A stretch of 26,194 bases of DNA, taken from a virus. Where the stretch lies: the IMG/VR virus record IMGVR_UViG_3300014819_000059, positions 1 to 26,194 of that record. The stretch is one strand, 5' to 3'. How positions within the stretch are numbered: position 1 is the stretch's first letter; every line of letters starts with the position of its first letter. The translations under genes were made by a program, and so were the position numbers. The notes beneath the pieces were generated by a model. That model had not been told where the DNA came from. It saw only the letters and a list, made by a program, of their open reading frames with translations, and ran no database searches. Of this stretch, positions 7,372 through 14,677 are shown one piece after another.

Positions 7372-8814
7372 TCAATGATTTTTCTGGAAATCTCTAATCT
7401 TTTCACGGAAGAAGTTCTTTAGATTTCCATCCTCAAGCTCTTCTTGATTGGATTTGGCACGATTAAACTCTTCTTCCGATAGGACACGAAGTTTAGAACG
7501 AGCTGTATCCAAATGTACTTGGAATTGCACACCGTCAACACCGGCACGGTTCTTTGCAATGAATACGTTACCATATCCAGTAGATTTAGCCATAGACTTT
7601 CTTGCAAGACCAATAACGAAATCTGCTACGTGTGCCTGACCATAAGCTTCTGCCATGTTGGTAAGGTCAACGTAATCTTTGTTAGCGCCTTCCTTATTGG
7701 ACTGTGAAGCCGTCCATACAGGAATATCTACCTCATTAGCAAAACCACGAAGTTCTTCATAGATTTTCTTTAGTTCAAGACGTAGAAGCTCATACTTTTC
7801 TGTTGAACGCATGATACCGGCATAATCAATGATCAATACGTCTGGACGGAAACCTTCAATTGTCAACTTATCAATATGTGAACGAAGGGTATTGATGGTT
7901 GCCTTTCCAGTTGCATAATATTTGATCTTTAGACGACCAAGAGTTTCTGCATTGTCTTCATAGAACTTTTTAATCTTCTCTTTGTGCTCATAGCAATCAA
8001 TGCTATCAATTCCAAGCAAATGACTATCATAACGAATGCCGGTTGCTCTTTCATTTAGCTCAAAGGTATAATGAAGGACATTCTTACCTTGTAGAAGGGC
8101 TTGTGCTCCAAAGTGAACAAGCAAATGGCTCTTGCCTACACCGGTAGGAGCAATGATTACACCAAGTTCGCCAGCACCAAGACCGCCATTAAGGATCTTC
8201 TTTTCATCAAGCTGTGGAACTCCAGTTGCTACGGTTCTACGGAAGGTTTCGCTATAACGGGCATCAACATCGTCCCTAAGCTCAAGACCTGGGGAATGCT
8301 CATTACCGGCATTGATAGCCGATTTAATCGTCTCTACTACCTTCTCATACTTCTCTGTCTCAATGAACTCAATGGAGGCTTCAAGAGCCTTCTGGAGCCC
8401 TGCACGCTTACAGAAGTCAAGTGACTTCTCCTTAACGTAGCCGAGATCACCGAGATCATTGTTTTGCTCCACACGAATAAGGAAATCGTGGATTTGTGAA
8501 CGAAGAATGCCATCTGAAGGGTTCTTTAGTTCTGAAGCAATGATTTGTGCAAGAAGCGCCATTGATGGAAACTCCTTATATTTCTTATTGTAAGACATAT
8601 AAGTGTCTGCAATCTTTTTAAGATATGCATACTGGAAGAAATTTACATCAAGAACCTCTGCAAACTGGGAAGCCCAGTTTCTATCTATCAGGAAAGCCTG
8701 GACAATCTTCTCTTGGAAGCTCTTGTCAAAAGAGAAATGCTTTCCAGCTTCTGCCTTGGTGGGCTCTGGTTTAACTTGATCAACGTTCATCGTTTTCATA
8801 AATACTACGCTCAT
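7372..8814 (-). CDS. DnaB-type replicative DNA helicase
   Basis: Hexameric RecA-fold helicase that unwinds the replication fork 5' to 3'. Residues about 30-170 are a helical N-terminal domain as in DnaB. The C-terminal ATPase has Walker A APTGVGKS at 222-229, Walker B DVLIIDYAG with Asp330, and the downstream VWTASQSNKEG motif. The length of 480 residues fits DnaB or T4 gp41. There is no primase domain and no primase gene is seen in the window. The ATG at 8814 is preceded by an AGAAAG stretch. It lies between the flap nuclease and nrdB genes, all on one strand. Confidence 0.93.
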   Translation of the reverse strand: MSVVFMKTMNVDQVKPEPTKAEAGKHFSFDKSFQEKIVQAFLIDRNWASQFAEVLDVNFFQYAYLKKIADTYMSYNKKYKEFPSMALLAQIIASELKNPSDGILRSQIHDFLIRVEQNNDLGDLGYVKEKSLDFCKRAGLQKALEASIEFIETEKYEKVVETIKSAINAGNEHSPGLELRDDVDARYSETFRRTVATGVPQLDEKKILNGGLGAGELGVIIAPTGVGKSHLLVHFGAQALLQGKNVLHYTFELNERATGIRYDSHLLGIDSIDCYEHKEKIKKFYEDNAETLGRLKIKYYATGKATINTLRSHIDKLTIEGFRPDVLIIDYAGIMRSTEKYELLRLELKKIYEELRGFANEVDIPVWTASQSNKEGANKDYVDLTNMAEAYGQAHVADFVIGLARKSMAKSTGYGNVFIAKNRAGVDGVQFQVHLDTARSKLRVLSEEEFNRAKSNQEELEDGNLKNFFREKIRDFQKNH

Positions 8815-8869
8815 AGGTTCTTTCTACCTTACCTTACTTAATTCTGAATTTTTATTTAAACCCTTATTT

Positions 8870-9880
8870 TTATCGAAGAAAGTTACGCATCTGCGAACAA
8901 AACCGGTCATAATCAAAGGTTGCATTAATACCGCACTCAAGCACAGTCTTAATCAATCCAAGCTTATCCATCTTTGGTTCATGGCTGTCTACAATGTAGT
9001 TTATCTTATTAATCTGACTGGCACTAAGATTGCTACTGTTCAAATACATTAACTCCCAATTACGCCTTAACAACTCTTCACATTGGGATATATGGTCATA
9101 TATTGCAATAGGTTTCTTCTTTCCTATATTCGCTGCACGGGCTTCTGAAATGATGGTAGCTATATCCAGGTCTTCTTCTGTAGAAGCCATTTTAGGAAAT
9201 CGTTTAGCTACCGTCTTGAACCCCGCACCAGGGACACCAGCTACGTTATCGCTATCATCTCCAGCTATGGTTTTAGCCAAACAGAAGTTTCTGGCAGAAA
9301 TACCAAACTTATTGATTACTTCATTTCCGGTTACAATCTTACGGGTAGCCGGATCATATATTTCTATAAGGGGATTATGAAGTAATTGGTAGAAGTCTTT
9401 ATCGTTAGACACGATAATCTTTTTGGCGTTTACATTACGTAACTTATCTTGAGCAAGATATGCAATGATATCATCACATTCTGTATCTTGCACGTAAATC
9501 TGACATACGGGAGTGCTCTTAAGTAGAGCTGTTAGCATTGTGATCTGTTGAACCCTTGTTTGATCATCTAATGCCAAAACATCCCGAATGCTCTCCTTGC
9601 CTTGTTGGATTTTCTTCACTTCCTTCATCTTGGCTCTATTCGCCTTGTATTCGGGGGAAATGTGTTTGCGCCTTTGAGACGGACCACCGTTTTCCCAGAC
9701 AACGTATACACGGGATGGGCAGAAGGTTCCAACGAGGTAGTCAACCGATTTCATGAACCCAACCACTCCACCAACCGGCTGACTACGGAGATTTATTTCT
9801 TGATTAACTAAAAAATGCCGAATAAAATTATTGAATGCGTCAATGATTATTATCGGTCTTTCTGTGGTTGGTTGGGACAT
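8870..9880 (-). CDS. 5'-3' exonuclease / flap endonuclease (T4 RNase H / T5 FEN type)
   Basis: Removes RNA primers and flaps during lagging-strand synthesis. The metal-site motifs of the FEN family are in order: IIIIDAFNNFIRHF at the N-terminus, TECDDIIAYLA, VSNDKDFYQLL, then AGDDSDNVAGVPGAGFKTVAK, which combines the last aspartates with the helix-hairpin-helix DNA-binding motif. I start it at the ATG at 9880 (MSQPTTERP), giving 336 residues; an upstream in-frame start at 9919 would add 13 residues that read like untranslated leader. The ribosome site is weak. The gene is divergent from the plus-strand cassette gene at 9989, and about 100 bases between them hold both promoters. Confidence 0.9.
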   Translation of the reverse strand: MSQPTTERPIIIIDAFNNFIRHFLVNQEINLRSQPVGGVVGFMKSVDYLVGTFCPSRVYVVWENGGPSQRRKHISPEYKANRAKMKEVKKIQQGKESIRDVLALDDQTRVQQITMLTALLKSTPVCQIYVQDTECDDIIAYLAQDKLRNVNAKKIIVSNDKDFYQLLHNPLIEIYDPATRKIVTGNEVINKFGISARNFCLAKTIAGDDSDNVAGVPGAGFKTVAKRFPKMASTEEDLDIATIISEARAANIGKKKPIAIYDHISQCEELLRRNWELMYLNSSNLSASQINKINYIVDSHEPKMDKLGLIKTVLECGINATFDYDRFCSQMRNFLR

Positions 9881-9938
9881 AGACTTAACATATACCACCC
9901 ACTTTAATTGATATACCACTTAGAAATGATTTTTTCGT

Positions 9939-9988
9939 CAATATTTAAAGCTAACTATTAGTTCTCTTTAAGAGAAAGGAATTTTAAA
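9939..9988 (+). promoter_or_regulatory. Cassette 1 leader: shared AT-rich block, dyad and ribosome site
   Basis: The block caatatttaaagctaac (9939-9955) is identical to 12376-12392 before cassette 2. It is followed by ATTAG and the perfect dyad TTCTCTT-T-AAGAGAA (9962-9976), then AGGA eight bases before the ATG. The same order before other cassette genes suggests a shared promoter or 5' UTR control element. Whether the AT-rich block is a promoter is not proven. Confidence 0.55.
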
Positions 9989-10279
9989 ATGAAGATTTCA
10001 GTAACACAACTTAAGAAACTTATCCGTGAACAAGTTGAGATGGCAATGAGCGAAGGTCCAACTGGTGGCGGAGATCGTGTTGAATCAGTTTATAAGGAGA
10101 TAGTAGCTATCTGGAGAGATGAAGCAGGATTTTTGAGTGATAAGGGTAGTGAAATAGACCAAAAGTGGCGTGCTAAAGCTGAAGAATTAGCCCATCTTCC
10201 ACCACAGGGATTGGCTGATGGTTTAGAAGAACAAAGAAAAGACGCACGCACGACCTTTAAGTGGTTACAAAGTCTTTGA
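9989..10279 (+). CDS. Cassette 1: small protein with shared N-terminal tag, unknown cargo
   Basis: A 96-residue protein encoded against the prevailing strand. Residues 1-28 (MKISVTQLKKLIREQVEMAM followed by SEGPTGGG) match cassette 2 almost exactly, with synonymous third-base changes between the two copies. After the GGG the sequence is unrelated: a largely helical acidic and basic domain (RVESVYKEIVAIWRDEAGFL, later QKWRAKAEELAHLPP) ending KWLQSL. There is no signal peptide or membrane segment. The tag is an amphipathic helix followed by a flexible Gly linker, as expected of a targeting peptide. It has its own leader and a strong downstream terminator, so it is an independent unit. The cargo function is unknown. 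Confidence 0.85.
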   Translation: MKISVTQLKKLIREQVEMAMSEGPTGGGDRVESVYKEIVAIWRDEAGFLSDKGSEIDQKWRAKAEELAHLPPQGLADGLEEQRKDARTTFKWLQSL

Positions 10280-10312
10280 TTTAAAAAATAGCAATTTAAG
10301 ATTGCAATATTG

Positions 10313-10350
10313 AAAACGCCGCCTGGAAATTAATCCCGAGCGGCGTTTTT
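10313..10350. terminator. Bidirectional Rho-independent terminator, repeat family copy 1
   Basis: AAAACGCCGC (10313-10322) pairs with GCGGCGTTTT (10340-10349) around a 17-base loop, giving a 10 bp stem followed by TTTTTC on the plus strand and flanked by an A run that serves the minus strand. It ends cassette 1 and also the dUTPase gene reading the other way. A small GCAAT/ATTGC hairpin at 10291-10305 precedes it. Confidence 0.9.
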
Positions 10351-10413
10351 CTTTTCTATCTTTTATGTTTCAGCGACTAGCTGCATATTTCGTGAGAGTG
10401 GCTGCAAAGGTTT

Positions 10414-10962
10414 TTACTTTCCCGACGAACCGAAACCAGCAGAACCTCTATTGGTTTCAGTTACCTTATCACTCTCAGCCATTACTACCTCTCCAGCAGT
10501 AGACACCTTGTAAACTACCAACTGTGCAATACGATCTCCAACGCTGAATACAGCGTCTTCTGAACCCATATTAACAAGGGTAACGCCTATCTCACCACGA
10601 TAGTTTGGATCTATAATGCCACCAACAGGGAATACTCCCTTGCTGGCTAATCCACTACGTCCCTCAATCTTCATAAAAATACGATTACGATCATTATCCA
10701 TTATAGGCATATCTGCAAGTTGAATACCAGTTGCCATCTTTTTTACAGTTCCGGCTGGAATGGTAACATTCTCCGAACAATAAACATCAAATCCAATGTC
10801 TCCATCTCTTACAGCATGAGGCACTTTAGCATTATCATTCATGCGCTTAAATTTGATATTGATTGTTCTGGAAACCTTTGGTATTTGTGGATCATACCAG
10901 TTTTTATCAACGGTTCTATATGAACTCTGTGCTATGCTATCACTTATATTGTTATTACTCAT
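10414..10962 (-). CDS. dut: dUTP diphosphatase (trimeric dUTPase)
   Basis: Hydrolyses dUTP to dUMP and pyrophosphate, keeping uracil out of DNA and feeding ThyX. All five motifs are present in order: GDIGFDVY, EGRSGLASKG, GGIIDPNYRGEIGVTLVN with the catalytic Asp and Tyr, GDRIAQLVV, and RGSAGFGSSG at the C-terminus. The length is 182 residues, slightly above the usual 140-160 because of a polar N-terminal extension of about 35 residues. The ATG at 10962 has an AGGAG ribosome site immediately after the hairpin that follows recA. Confidence 0.95.
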   Translation of the reverse strand: MSNNNISDSIAQSSYRTVDKNWYDPQIPKVSRTINIKFKRMNDNAKVPHAVRDGDIGFDVYCSENVTIPAGTVKKMATGIQLADMPIMDNDRNRIFMKIEGRSGLASKGVFPVGGIIDPNYRGEIGVTLVNMGSEDAVFSVGDRIAQLVVYKVSTAGEVVMAESDKVTETNRGSAGFGSSGK

Positions 10963-10978
10963 ATTTCTCCTATTAAAG

Positions 10979-11036
10979 AAACAAAGGCGACAACCTTGTA
11001 ACTCTATCTCTAAAGTTTAGATTACCGCCTTTGTTT
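10979..11036. terminator. Long-loop hairpin between recA and dut
   Basis: AAACAAAGGCG (10979-10989) is the exact reverse complement of CGCCTTTGTTT (11026-11036), an 11 bp stem with a loop of about 36 bases. On the minus strand it follows the recA stop and ends in TTTGTTTCTTT, fitting a terminator or attenuator; the dut ribosome site comes directly after. It differs from the AACGCCGC terminator family. Confidence 0.65.
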
Positions 11037-11062
11037 TGGGTGTTATGTGTTAGGTGTTTTTA

Positions 11063-12286
11063 TCAGGCGCTTAACTCGTCAGCGGTTCTTACGTCGCCCT
11101 CGGATATCCCCTCATACGTGAGATGATCTTCTGGTTTGTCATTACCGCTAAGGATGAGTGCAGCATCCATCAAAGCATTAACATACTCTGAGTATTCTGG
11201 CTTGTTCAGAACCTTCTGGGCAAACTCATTTTTATAGAATTTAACTTCTGTTCCTACTTCACCAGTTCTATTGTCAGTTACGGTAAAGGTCTTCCAAGCC
11301 CCATCACCGGCAATAGCTACGGACTTATCTCCGACGCTAACGCCATTCTTTGCATTTTTACAATGTTCACGAAGAAGATCAAAAATCTCTTCTTCTTCAA
11401 AGATACCACGTCCAAACAAGATGCGGAAACCAACCTTACGGAAAGGCTTTGCTACCTTGTTTTTAATGGTCTTTGCCGTTACGTTAATGCCAACAACGTT
11501 TTCATCTTTATCTTTAATTGCAGAGCCGCCATCAAGACGAATTCTAACAGATGAAGAATATGGTATTGCCATACCACCAGATGTAGTCGTTGGATCACCA
11601 AACATTACACCGATCTTCAATCTCTGCTGTGATACCAGCACCAATAAGACCTTCTGACCACCGATAACGTTGGCAATCTTTCGCATACCCTTTGATAGAA
11701 CACGTGCTTGAAGACCAATCGTGTTCTGATCATAGTCGCCCTCTAACTCAGCCTTTGGAGAAGATTGAGAGACGCTATCCCACATAACGGTTACGGGAAC
11801 GTCTTTTGTCATCGTGCGGGCTTTGAGAATTGTGCTCTCTATTACGGAGAGGATCTCTTCTGTGCAGGCAGACTGCACAAATACAAATCTTCTTGCTACG
11901 TCAACACCCATATTAGCAAGAGTATCTGGATTTGTTGCATTCTCCGTATCGATATAAACCGCAATGCCACCCATTCTTTGGGTAGAACGTGCTATTTGAG
12001 CCATTAGGGTTGACTTACCGATACCGGGCGGACCTTGTATTTCTACAATCCTACCCTCTGGCATTCCACCACCACGACGATTACCTATGATATAGTCTAA
12101 CTGACGTGAGCCGGTAGAAATCCAGCGATGAACGTATGTTGGTGCATCATCTACACCGAGGTTAAAAGCAATCTTATCGTTATGTTCTTTATTGATTGCT
12201 TTAATAAGATCAGATGAAAAATCATCTGTTACTGCATCTTGAACTGTTTGCTGTGTATCTCCTGATTTCTTTGTAGGTTTTGCCAT
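11063..12286 (-). CDS. RecA/UvsX-family recombinase
   Basis: ATP-dependent strand-exchange protein for recombination, repair and recombination-dependent replication. Walker A is GPPGIGKST at residues 85-93, the catalytic Glu lies in YIDTEN near 115, and Walker B is VTVMWD ending at Asp170. The L2 DNA-binding loop corresponds to QQRLKIGVMFGDPTTTSGG near 220-238. The length is 407 residues from the ATG at 12286, which has an AAGGAAAC ribosome site, so I prefer it to the alternative start at 12304. Residues after 280 form a longer C-terminal domain than in most RecA proteins. It sits between SSB and dut, separated from SSB by two plus-strand cassette genes. Confidence 0.93.
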   Translation of the reverse strand: MAKPTKKSGDTQQTVQDAVTDDFSSDLIKAINKEHNDKIAFNLGVDDAPTYVHRWISTGSRQLDYIIGNRRGGGMPEGRIVEIQGPPGIGKSTLMAQIARSTQRMGGIAVYIDTENATNPDTLANMGVDVARRFVFVQSACTEEILSVIESTILKARTMTKDVPVTVMWDSVSQSSPKAELEGDYDQNTIGLQARVLSKGMRKIANVIGGQKVLLVLVSQQRLKIGVMFGDPTTTSGGMAIPYSSSVRIRLDGGSAIKDKDENVVGINVTAKTIKNKVAKPFRKVGFRILFGRGIFEEEEIFDLLREHCKNAKNGVSVGDKSVAIAGDGAWKTFTVTDNRTGEVGTEVKFYKNEFAQKVLNKPEYSEYVNALMDAALILSGNDKPEDHLTYEGISEGDVRTADELSA

Positions 12287-12329
12287 TTGTTTCCTTCTTT
12301 CCAATCATCATATACCAACCGCATCTAAA

Positions 12330-12426
12330 CGTAAACTGAAATCAGATGAAAAAAAAAGAAGATTTATTGCGAAAACAATATTTAAAGCTAACCATTAGTT
12401 CTCTTAAAGAGAAAAGGAATATTATT
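12330..12426 (+). promoter_or_regulatory. Cassette 2 leader with conserved block and dyad
   Basis: Contains gtaaactg and agatgaaaaaaaa followed by gatttat, all with counterparts before cassette 4 (about 14288-14340). Next come caatatttaaagctaac (12376-12392, identical to cassette 1), CATTAG, the dyad TTCTCTT-A-AAGAGAA (12399-12413) and AAGGAA before the ATG. The shared length of about 100 bases with cassette 4 argues for duplication of a complete 5' control region. The transcription start is unknown. Confidence 0.5.
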
Positions 12427-12780
12427 ATGAAGATTACAGTAAGACAACTTAAACAGCTCATTCGTGAACAAGTTGAAATGGCAATGAGTGAAGGTCCAAC
12501 TGGCGGTGGCGCTGATAAGCTAGTCCCTGCCGTCCGCAACGAGCTCAAGTCCATTATTAGAGATCTTGGAGGGGTGCGGAGGGATGATGTTAGCGACACA
12601 GGTCTTCAGATCGGAAATGATATTCTGAGCCTAATGGATAAAGACGCATCTGGAATGATCGAAGACCTGAGAGATGACCCTGATTTCAGGGAGGCACTAG
12701 ACTATCTCAGCGGAGGCACGGCTGATATATCGGACGCTCGGGTTGTTCTCAAAGCACTCAAGACACTATTTCGCAATTGA
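12427..12780 (+). CDS. Cassette 2: small protein with shared N-terminal tag, unknown cargo
   Basis: A 117-residue protein starting at the ATG at 12427, which follows AAGGAA. An in-frame ATG at 12346 would translate the conserved leader and is rejected. Residues 1-28 carry the tag MKITVRQLKQLIREQVE, then MAMSEGPTGGG. The rest is a predominantly helical acidic domain (LVPAVRNELKSIIRDLGG, GNDILSLMDKD, DLRDDPDFREALDYL, VVLKALKTLFRN) not recognised. The variable part is visibly richer in G and C than the tag and the neighbouring genes, suggesting cargo acquired from elsewhere and joined to the resident tag. Its terminator is degraded, and cassette 3 follows directly. Confidence 0.85.
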   Translation: MKITVRQLKQLIREQVEMAMSEGPTGGGADKLVPAVRNELKSIIRDLGGVRRDDVSDTGLQIGNDILSLMDKDASGMIEDLRDDPDFREALDYLSGGTADISDARVVLKALKTLFRN

Positions 12781-12781
12781 A

Positions 12782-12812
12782 AACGCCACCTGGAAATCAA
12801 TCAGGGCGGCAC
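12782..12812 (+). terminator. Degraded terminator, repeat family copy 2
   Basis: The family sequence is recognisable (AACGCCACC, tggaaatcaatcag, GGCGGCACC), but the stem has an A/C mismatch and the right arm runs straight into the ACCATT of the next cassette leader with no T run. It probably no longer stops transcription, so cassettes 2 and 3 may be cotranscribed. The junction marks the boundary of the repeated unit. Confidence 0.6.
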
Positions 12813-12846
12813 CATTGATCTCTCAAGAAGAGAAAGGAATATTATT
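12811..12846 (+). promoter_or_regulatory. Cassette 3 truncated leader (5' UTR only)
   Basis: ACCATTGATCTCTCAAGAAG and the following AGAAAGGAATATTATT align with the last part of the cassette 2 leader, including a short TCTCT/AGAGA dyad and AAGGAA. The upstream AT-rich block is missing, replaced by the degraded terminator, so cassette 3 probably depends on the cassette 2 promoter. Confidence 0.5.
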
Positions 12847-13191
12847 ATGAAGATTACAGTAAAGCAACTTAAACAGCTCATTCGTGAGCAAGTAGAAGAA
12901 GTTAAACTTGAATTGGAACCAGGCGAAATAGATTTAAATTCAGAAGAAGAAGAAATCTATGAAGTAAGAGCCGGTCATTATTCTGTTGCAGGCAAATTTG
13001 TTGGATATGTTAAAGCTAGATCCGAAAAAGAAGCAAAGGAAAAAGCAATGAAGCTTGGTCTTGTTGAAAAATCTGAAGGACCACGTGTCAGAAAAGTCTC
13101 TATGAATGTAATTGAAAAAAAGAGAATGGAATTAGAAGCATTCCGTGATAGTGTTCAAGAAGAAATTGATACATTAATGAACATTAAGTGA
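12847..13191 (+). CDS. Cassette 3: small protein with shared N-terminal tag, unknown cargo
   Basis: A 114-residue protein with the tag MKITVKQLKQLIREQVEEVK. The GPTGGG linker of cassettes 1 and 2 is replaced by an acidic linker (LELEPGEIDLNSEEEEI). The cargo EVRAGHYSVAGKFVGYVKA followed by RSEKEAKEKAMKLGLV reads as two beta strands and a helix. It then has VRKVSMNVIEKKRMELEAF, a Lys/Glu-rich helix to the end. Function is unrecognised. Codon use is AT-rich, like the phage backbone and unlike cassette 2. It lies head to tail 66 bases after cassette 2 and ends before a good terminator. Confidence 0.85.
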   Translation: MKITVKQLKQLIREQVEEVKLELEPGEIDLNSEEEEIYEVRAGHYSVAGKFVGYVKARSEKEAKEKAMKLGLVEKSEGPRVRKVSMNVIEKKRMELEAFRDSVQEEIDTLMNIK

Positions 13192-13218
13192 AAATAAGAA
13201 ATATTATAAATATAAGTT

Positions 13219-13257
13219 AAACGCCGCCCAGATTTCTCTGAGGCGGCGCTTCTCTTT
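13219..13257. terminator. Terminator, repeat family copy 3
   Basis: CGCCGCC (13222-13228) pairs with GGCGGCG (13242-13248), with an additional inner AGA/TCT pair, followed by a T-rich CTTCTCTTT on the plus strand and preceded by A-rich sequence giving TTTAAC on the minus. It ends cassette 3 and, on the other strand, the SSB gene. Confidence 0.85.
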
Positions 13258-13290
13258 CTATCCCTCAATACCAAGGGCAGGTTTTGTCAA

Positions 13291-14115
13291 TCAAAGATCA
13301 TCAAAGGCCGCATCTATAGAATTTTTTGCCTTCTTCGCTTTTGCCGCAGATACCGTTTTATCCTTTGCTTCTTCTACCTCTTCGGAGGAAACCTCTGATG
13401 AAGAACCATTACCTGCAAGGAAGTTTTGAAGCATCGCATTAAGCTCGTCCTCGCTCTTTGTCTGTGCCTTGAAATACGCTTCAAGGTTTGGAATAGCGGC
13501 AACGATCTTCTCGGATACATCGGCGCTCTTTGCGAGAGGTGAAGGCTTACGGCGTGGCTGAAGCTTGATATCCTTAACTGGATTACCAGCAAAGGTCTTA
13601 TCAGTAGGAGATACAGTTACGGTGAAATCATAACCGGTTTCTGGATCCATAAGGTTTTCATCCTTATAGTCAGGGTGAGCAAGGACGCTGTAAATATCCT
13701 TTACAAGCTTGCTGTTTAGTTCCCAGAGCTGAACACCCTTGTCCTCTTCACCACGAACGAGGATTGGAGCATAGTAACGCTCCTTTGGCTGAAGATTGCG
13801 CCACAGGGTCCAGGCTTCCTTTGACTTATCCTTCTTTAGATCGGTAAGGAGATTAAAGACAGGATCTGTGGTGCCTTCAAACTGACAACCGGCTACGAAC
13901 CTACGTTCAGAAAGAAGGCGGCTATCATAATAGCTTACCTCATGGAAGGGCTGACCATTACGATCCTGATATGGGAGGAAGCGAATATCATGCTGACCAA
14001 GCTGCGGCTTCCACCAGTTTACTTTGGTCTTTTCTGTGTTCTTTGAACCGGCTGATGCACGATTACCAGAAAGTTGATTGATCTTTGCCTTAATGGCGTC
14101 CAAATTGTAGCTCAT
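13291..14115 (-). CDS. gp32-like single-stranded DNA-binding protein
   Basis: Coats single-stranded DNA at the fork and during recombination and contacts helicase, polymerase and recombinase. The 274-residue protein has the layout of phage gp32 homologues: an N-terminal helix with basic residues (MSYNLDAIKAKINQLSGNRA), a core with VNWWKPQLGQHDIRFLPYQD, FHEVSYYDSRLL and ERYYAPILVRGEED, and an acidic flexible tail ending SIDAAFDDL. Only one Cys is present (VAGCQFEG), so the zinc site of T4 gp32 is absent. The ATG at 14115 follows an AAAGG site. A nested hairpin lies 37 bases upstream in the leader and may control expression. Confidence 0.88.
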   Translation of the reverse strand: MSYNLDAIKAKINQLSGNRASAGSKNTEKTKVNWWKPQLGQHDIRFLPYQDRNGQPFHEVSYYDSRLLSERRFVAGCQFEGTTDPVFNLLTDLKKDKSKEAWTLWRNLQPKERYYAPILVRGEEDKGVQLWELNSKLVKDIYSVLAHPDYKDENLMDPETGYDFTVTVSPTDKTFAGNPVKDIKLQPRRKPSPLAKSADVSEKIVAAIPNLEAYFKAQTKSEDELNAMLQNFLAGNGSSSEVSSEEVEEAKDKTVSAAKAKKAKNSIDAAFDDL

Positions 14116-14151
14116 ATTGTTTTACCTTTGTTGCCCAATGGGACTTTAATG

Positions 14152-14218
14152 ATACAGAGGAAGGATATAAGCCATAAAATCCACCAATGGATACAAGAGC
14201 TTATAAGAACCTCTGTAT
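14152..14218 (-). promoter_or_regulatory. Nested three-stem hairpin in the leader of the SSB gene
   Basis: Three coaxial stems are readable: ATACAGAGG (14152-14160) with CCTCTGTAT (14210-14218), 9 bp; TATAAGC (14166-14172) with GCTTATA (14199-14205), 7 bp; ATCCA (14179-14183) with TGGAT (14188-14192), 5 bp around CCAA. Internal loops are 5/4 and 6/6 bases. It lies 37 bases before the SSB start. T4 gene 32 mRNA carries a leader structure bound by its own protein, so an autogenous operator is plausible. A small RNA or a DNA cruciform is the alternative. Confidence 0.7.
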
Positions 14219-14287
14219 GTTAATTATAATCTAATTCCCGCTTTTTGTATCTCTAACTTCATTTAATCTACATCAACAACAAATAAA

Positions 14288-14384
14288 GATAAACTGGATA
14301 GAGATGAAAAAAAATAGATTTATGATTGAAAAAGCATACTTAATACCATTCATTAGTTTTTAAAACAAGAAAGGAAACTATAAT
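14288..14384 (+). promoter_or_regulatory. Cassette 4 leader, diverged copy of the cassette 2 leader
   Basis: gataaactg, agatgaaaaaaaa, gatttatga, atacttaatac, CATTAG and AGAAAGGAAAC follow the same order as before cassette 2. The dyad just before the ribosome site is lost (GTTTTTAAAAC instead of TTCTCTTnAAGAGAA). The rest of the gap up to the SSB start holds the nested hairpin and nothing else I recognise. Confidence 0.45.
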
Positions 14385-14621
14385 ATGAAGATTACAGTAA
14401 AGCAACTTAAACAACTAATTCGTGAGCAAGTAGAAGAAATGGCTGGAAATCAGTCAGAAGAAACTGTGGAAAGCACTTATGGCGACAAATATTATCTAAG
14501 AATAGGCAAAAAATTAACGCCTATTAAGTCAGAAGCTGAACTAGAAGACTTATTGGATAAAAAAGCAGATGTATATATAGAGATCGCCGCCACGGGTGAA
14601 ATTATTTCAATGAATTCTTGA
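14385..14621 (+). CDS. Cassette 4: small protein with shared N-terminal tag, unknown cargo
   Basis: A 78-residue protein, the shortest of the four. The tag MKITVKQLKQLIREQVEEMA is followed by a polar linker (GNQSEETVESTYGD) and a small domain: KYYLRIGKKLTPIKSEAELE followed by DLLDKKADVYIEIAATGEII, reading as strands around a helix. The function is unrecognised. A good AAGGAAAC ribosome site precedes the ATG. It lies between the divergent SSB gene and the convergent ADP-ribosyltransferase gene and ends before a family terminator. An additional hairpin, TTATTAGA/TCTAATAA at 14652-14673, lies between stop and terminator. Confidence 0.85.
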   Translation: MKITVKQLKQLIREQVEEMAGNQSEETVESTYGDKYYLRIGKKLTPIKSEAELEDLLDKKADVYIEIAATGEIISMNS

Positions 14622-14677
14622 TCTAAATTATCGTGGTGAGAGTTGAGTAAGTTATTAGAAAATAATCTAATAAGTTA

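Noticed and set aside
12346-12426. N-terminal extension of cassette 2 from an upstream ATG
   Set aside because: It would translate the conserved leader block, dyad and ribosome site shared with other cassettes. The ATG at 12427 matches the start of the other three tagged proteins.
12342-12599. An 85-codon minus-strand frame over cassette 2
   Set aside because: It is antisense to the tag and cargo of cassette 2, whose conserved N-terminus proves the plus frame. The minus product is Ser/Leu-rich without motif.
13205-13212. Plus-strand TATAAATA as a late promoter
   Set aside because: It lies between the cassette 3 stop and its terminator, with no plus-strand gene to serve before the hairpin. 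It is a likely chance match in AT-rich DNA.
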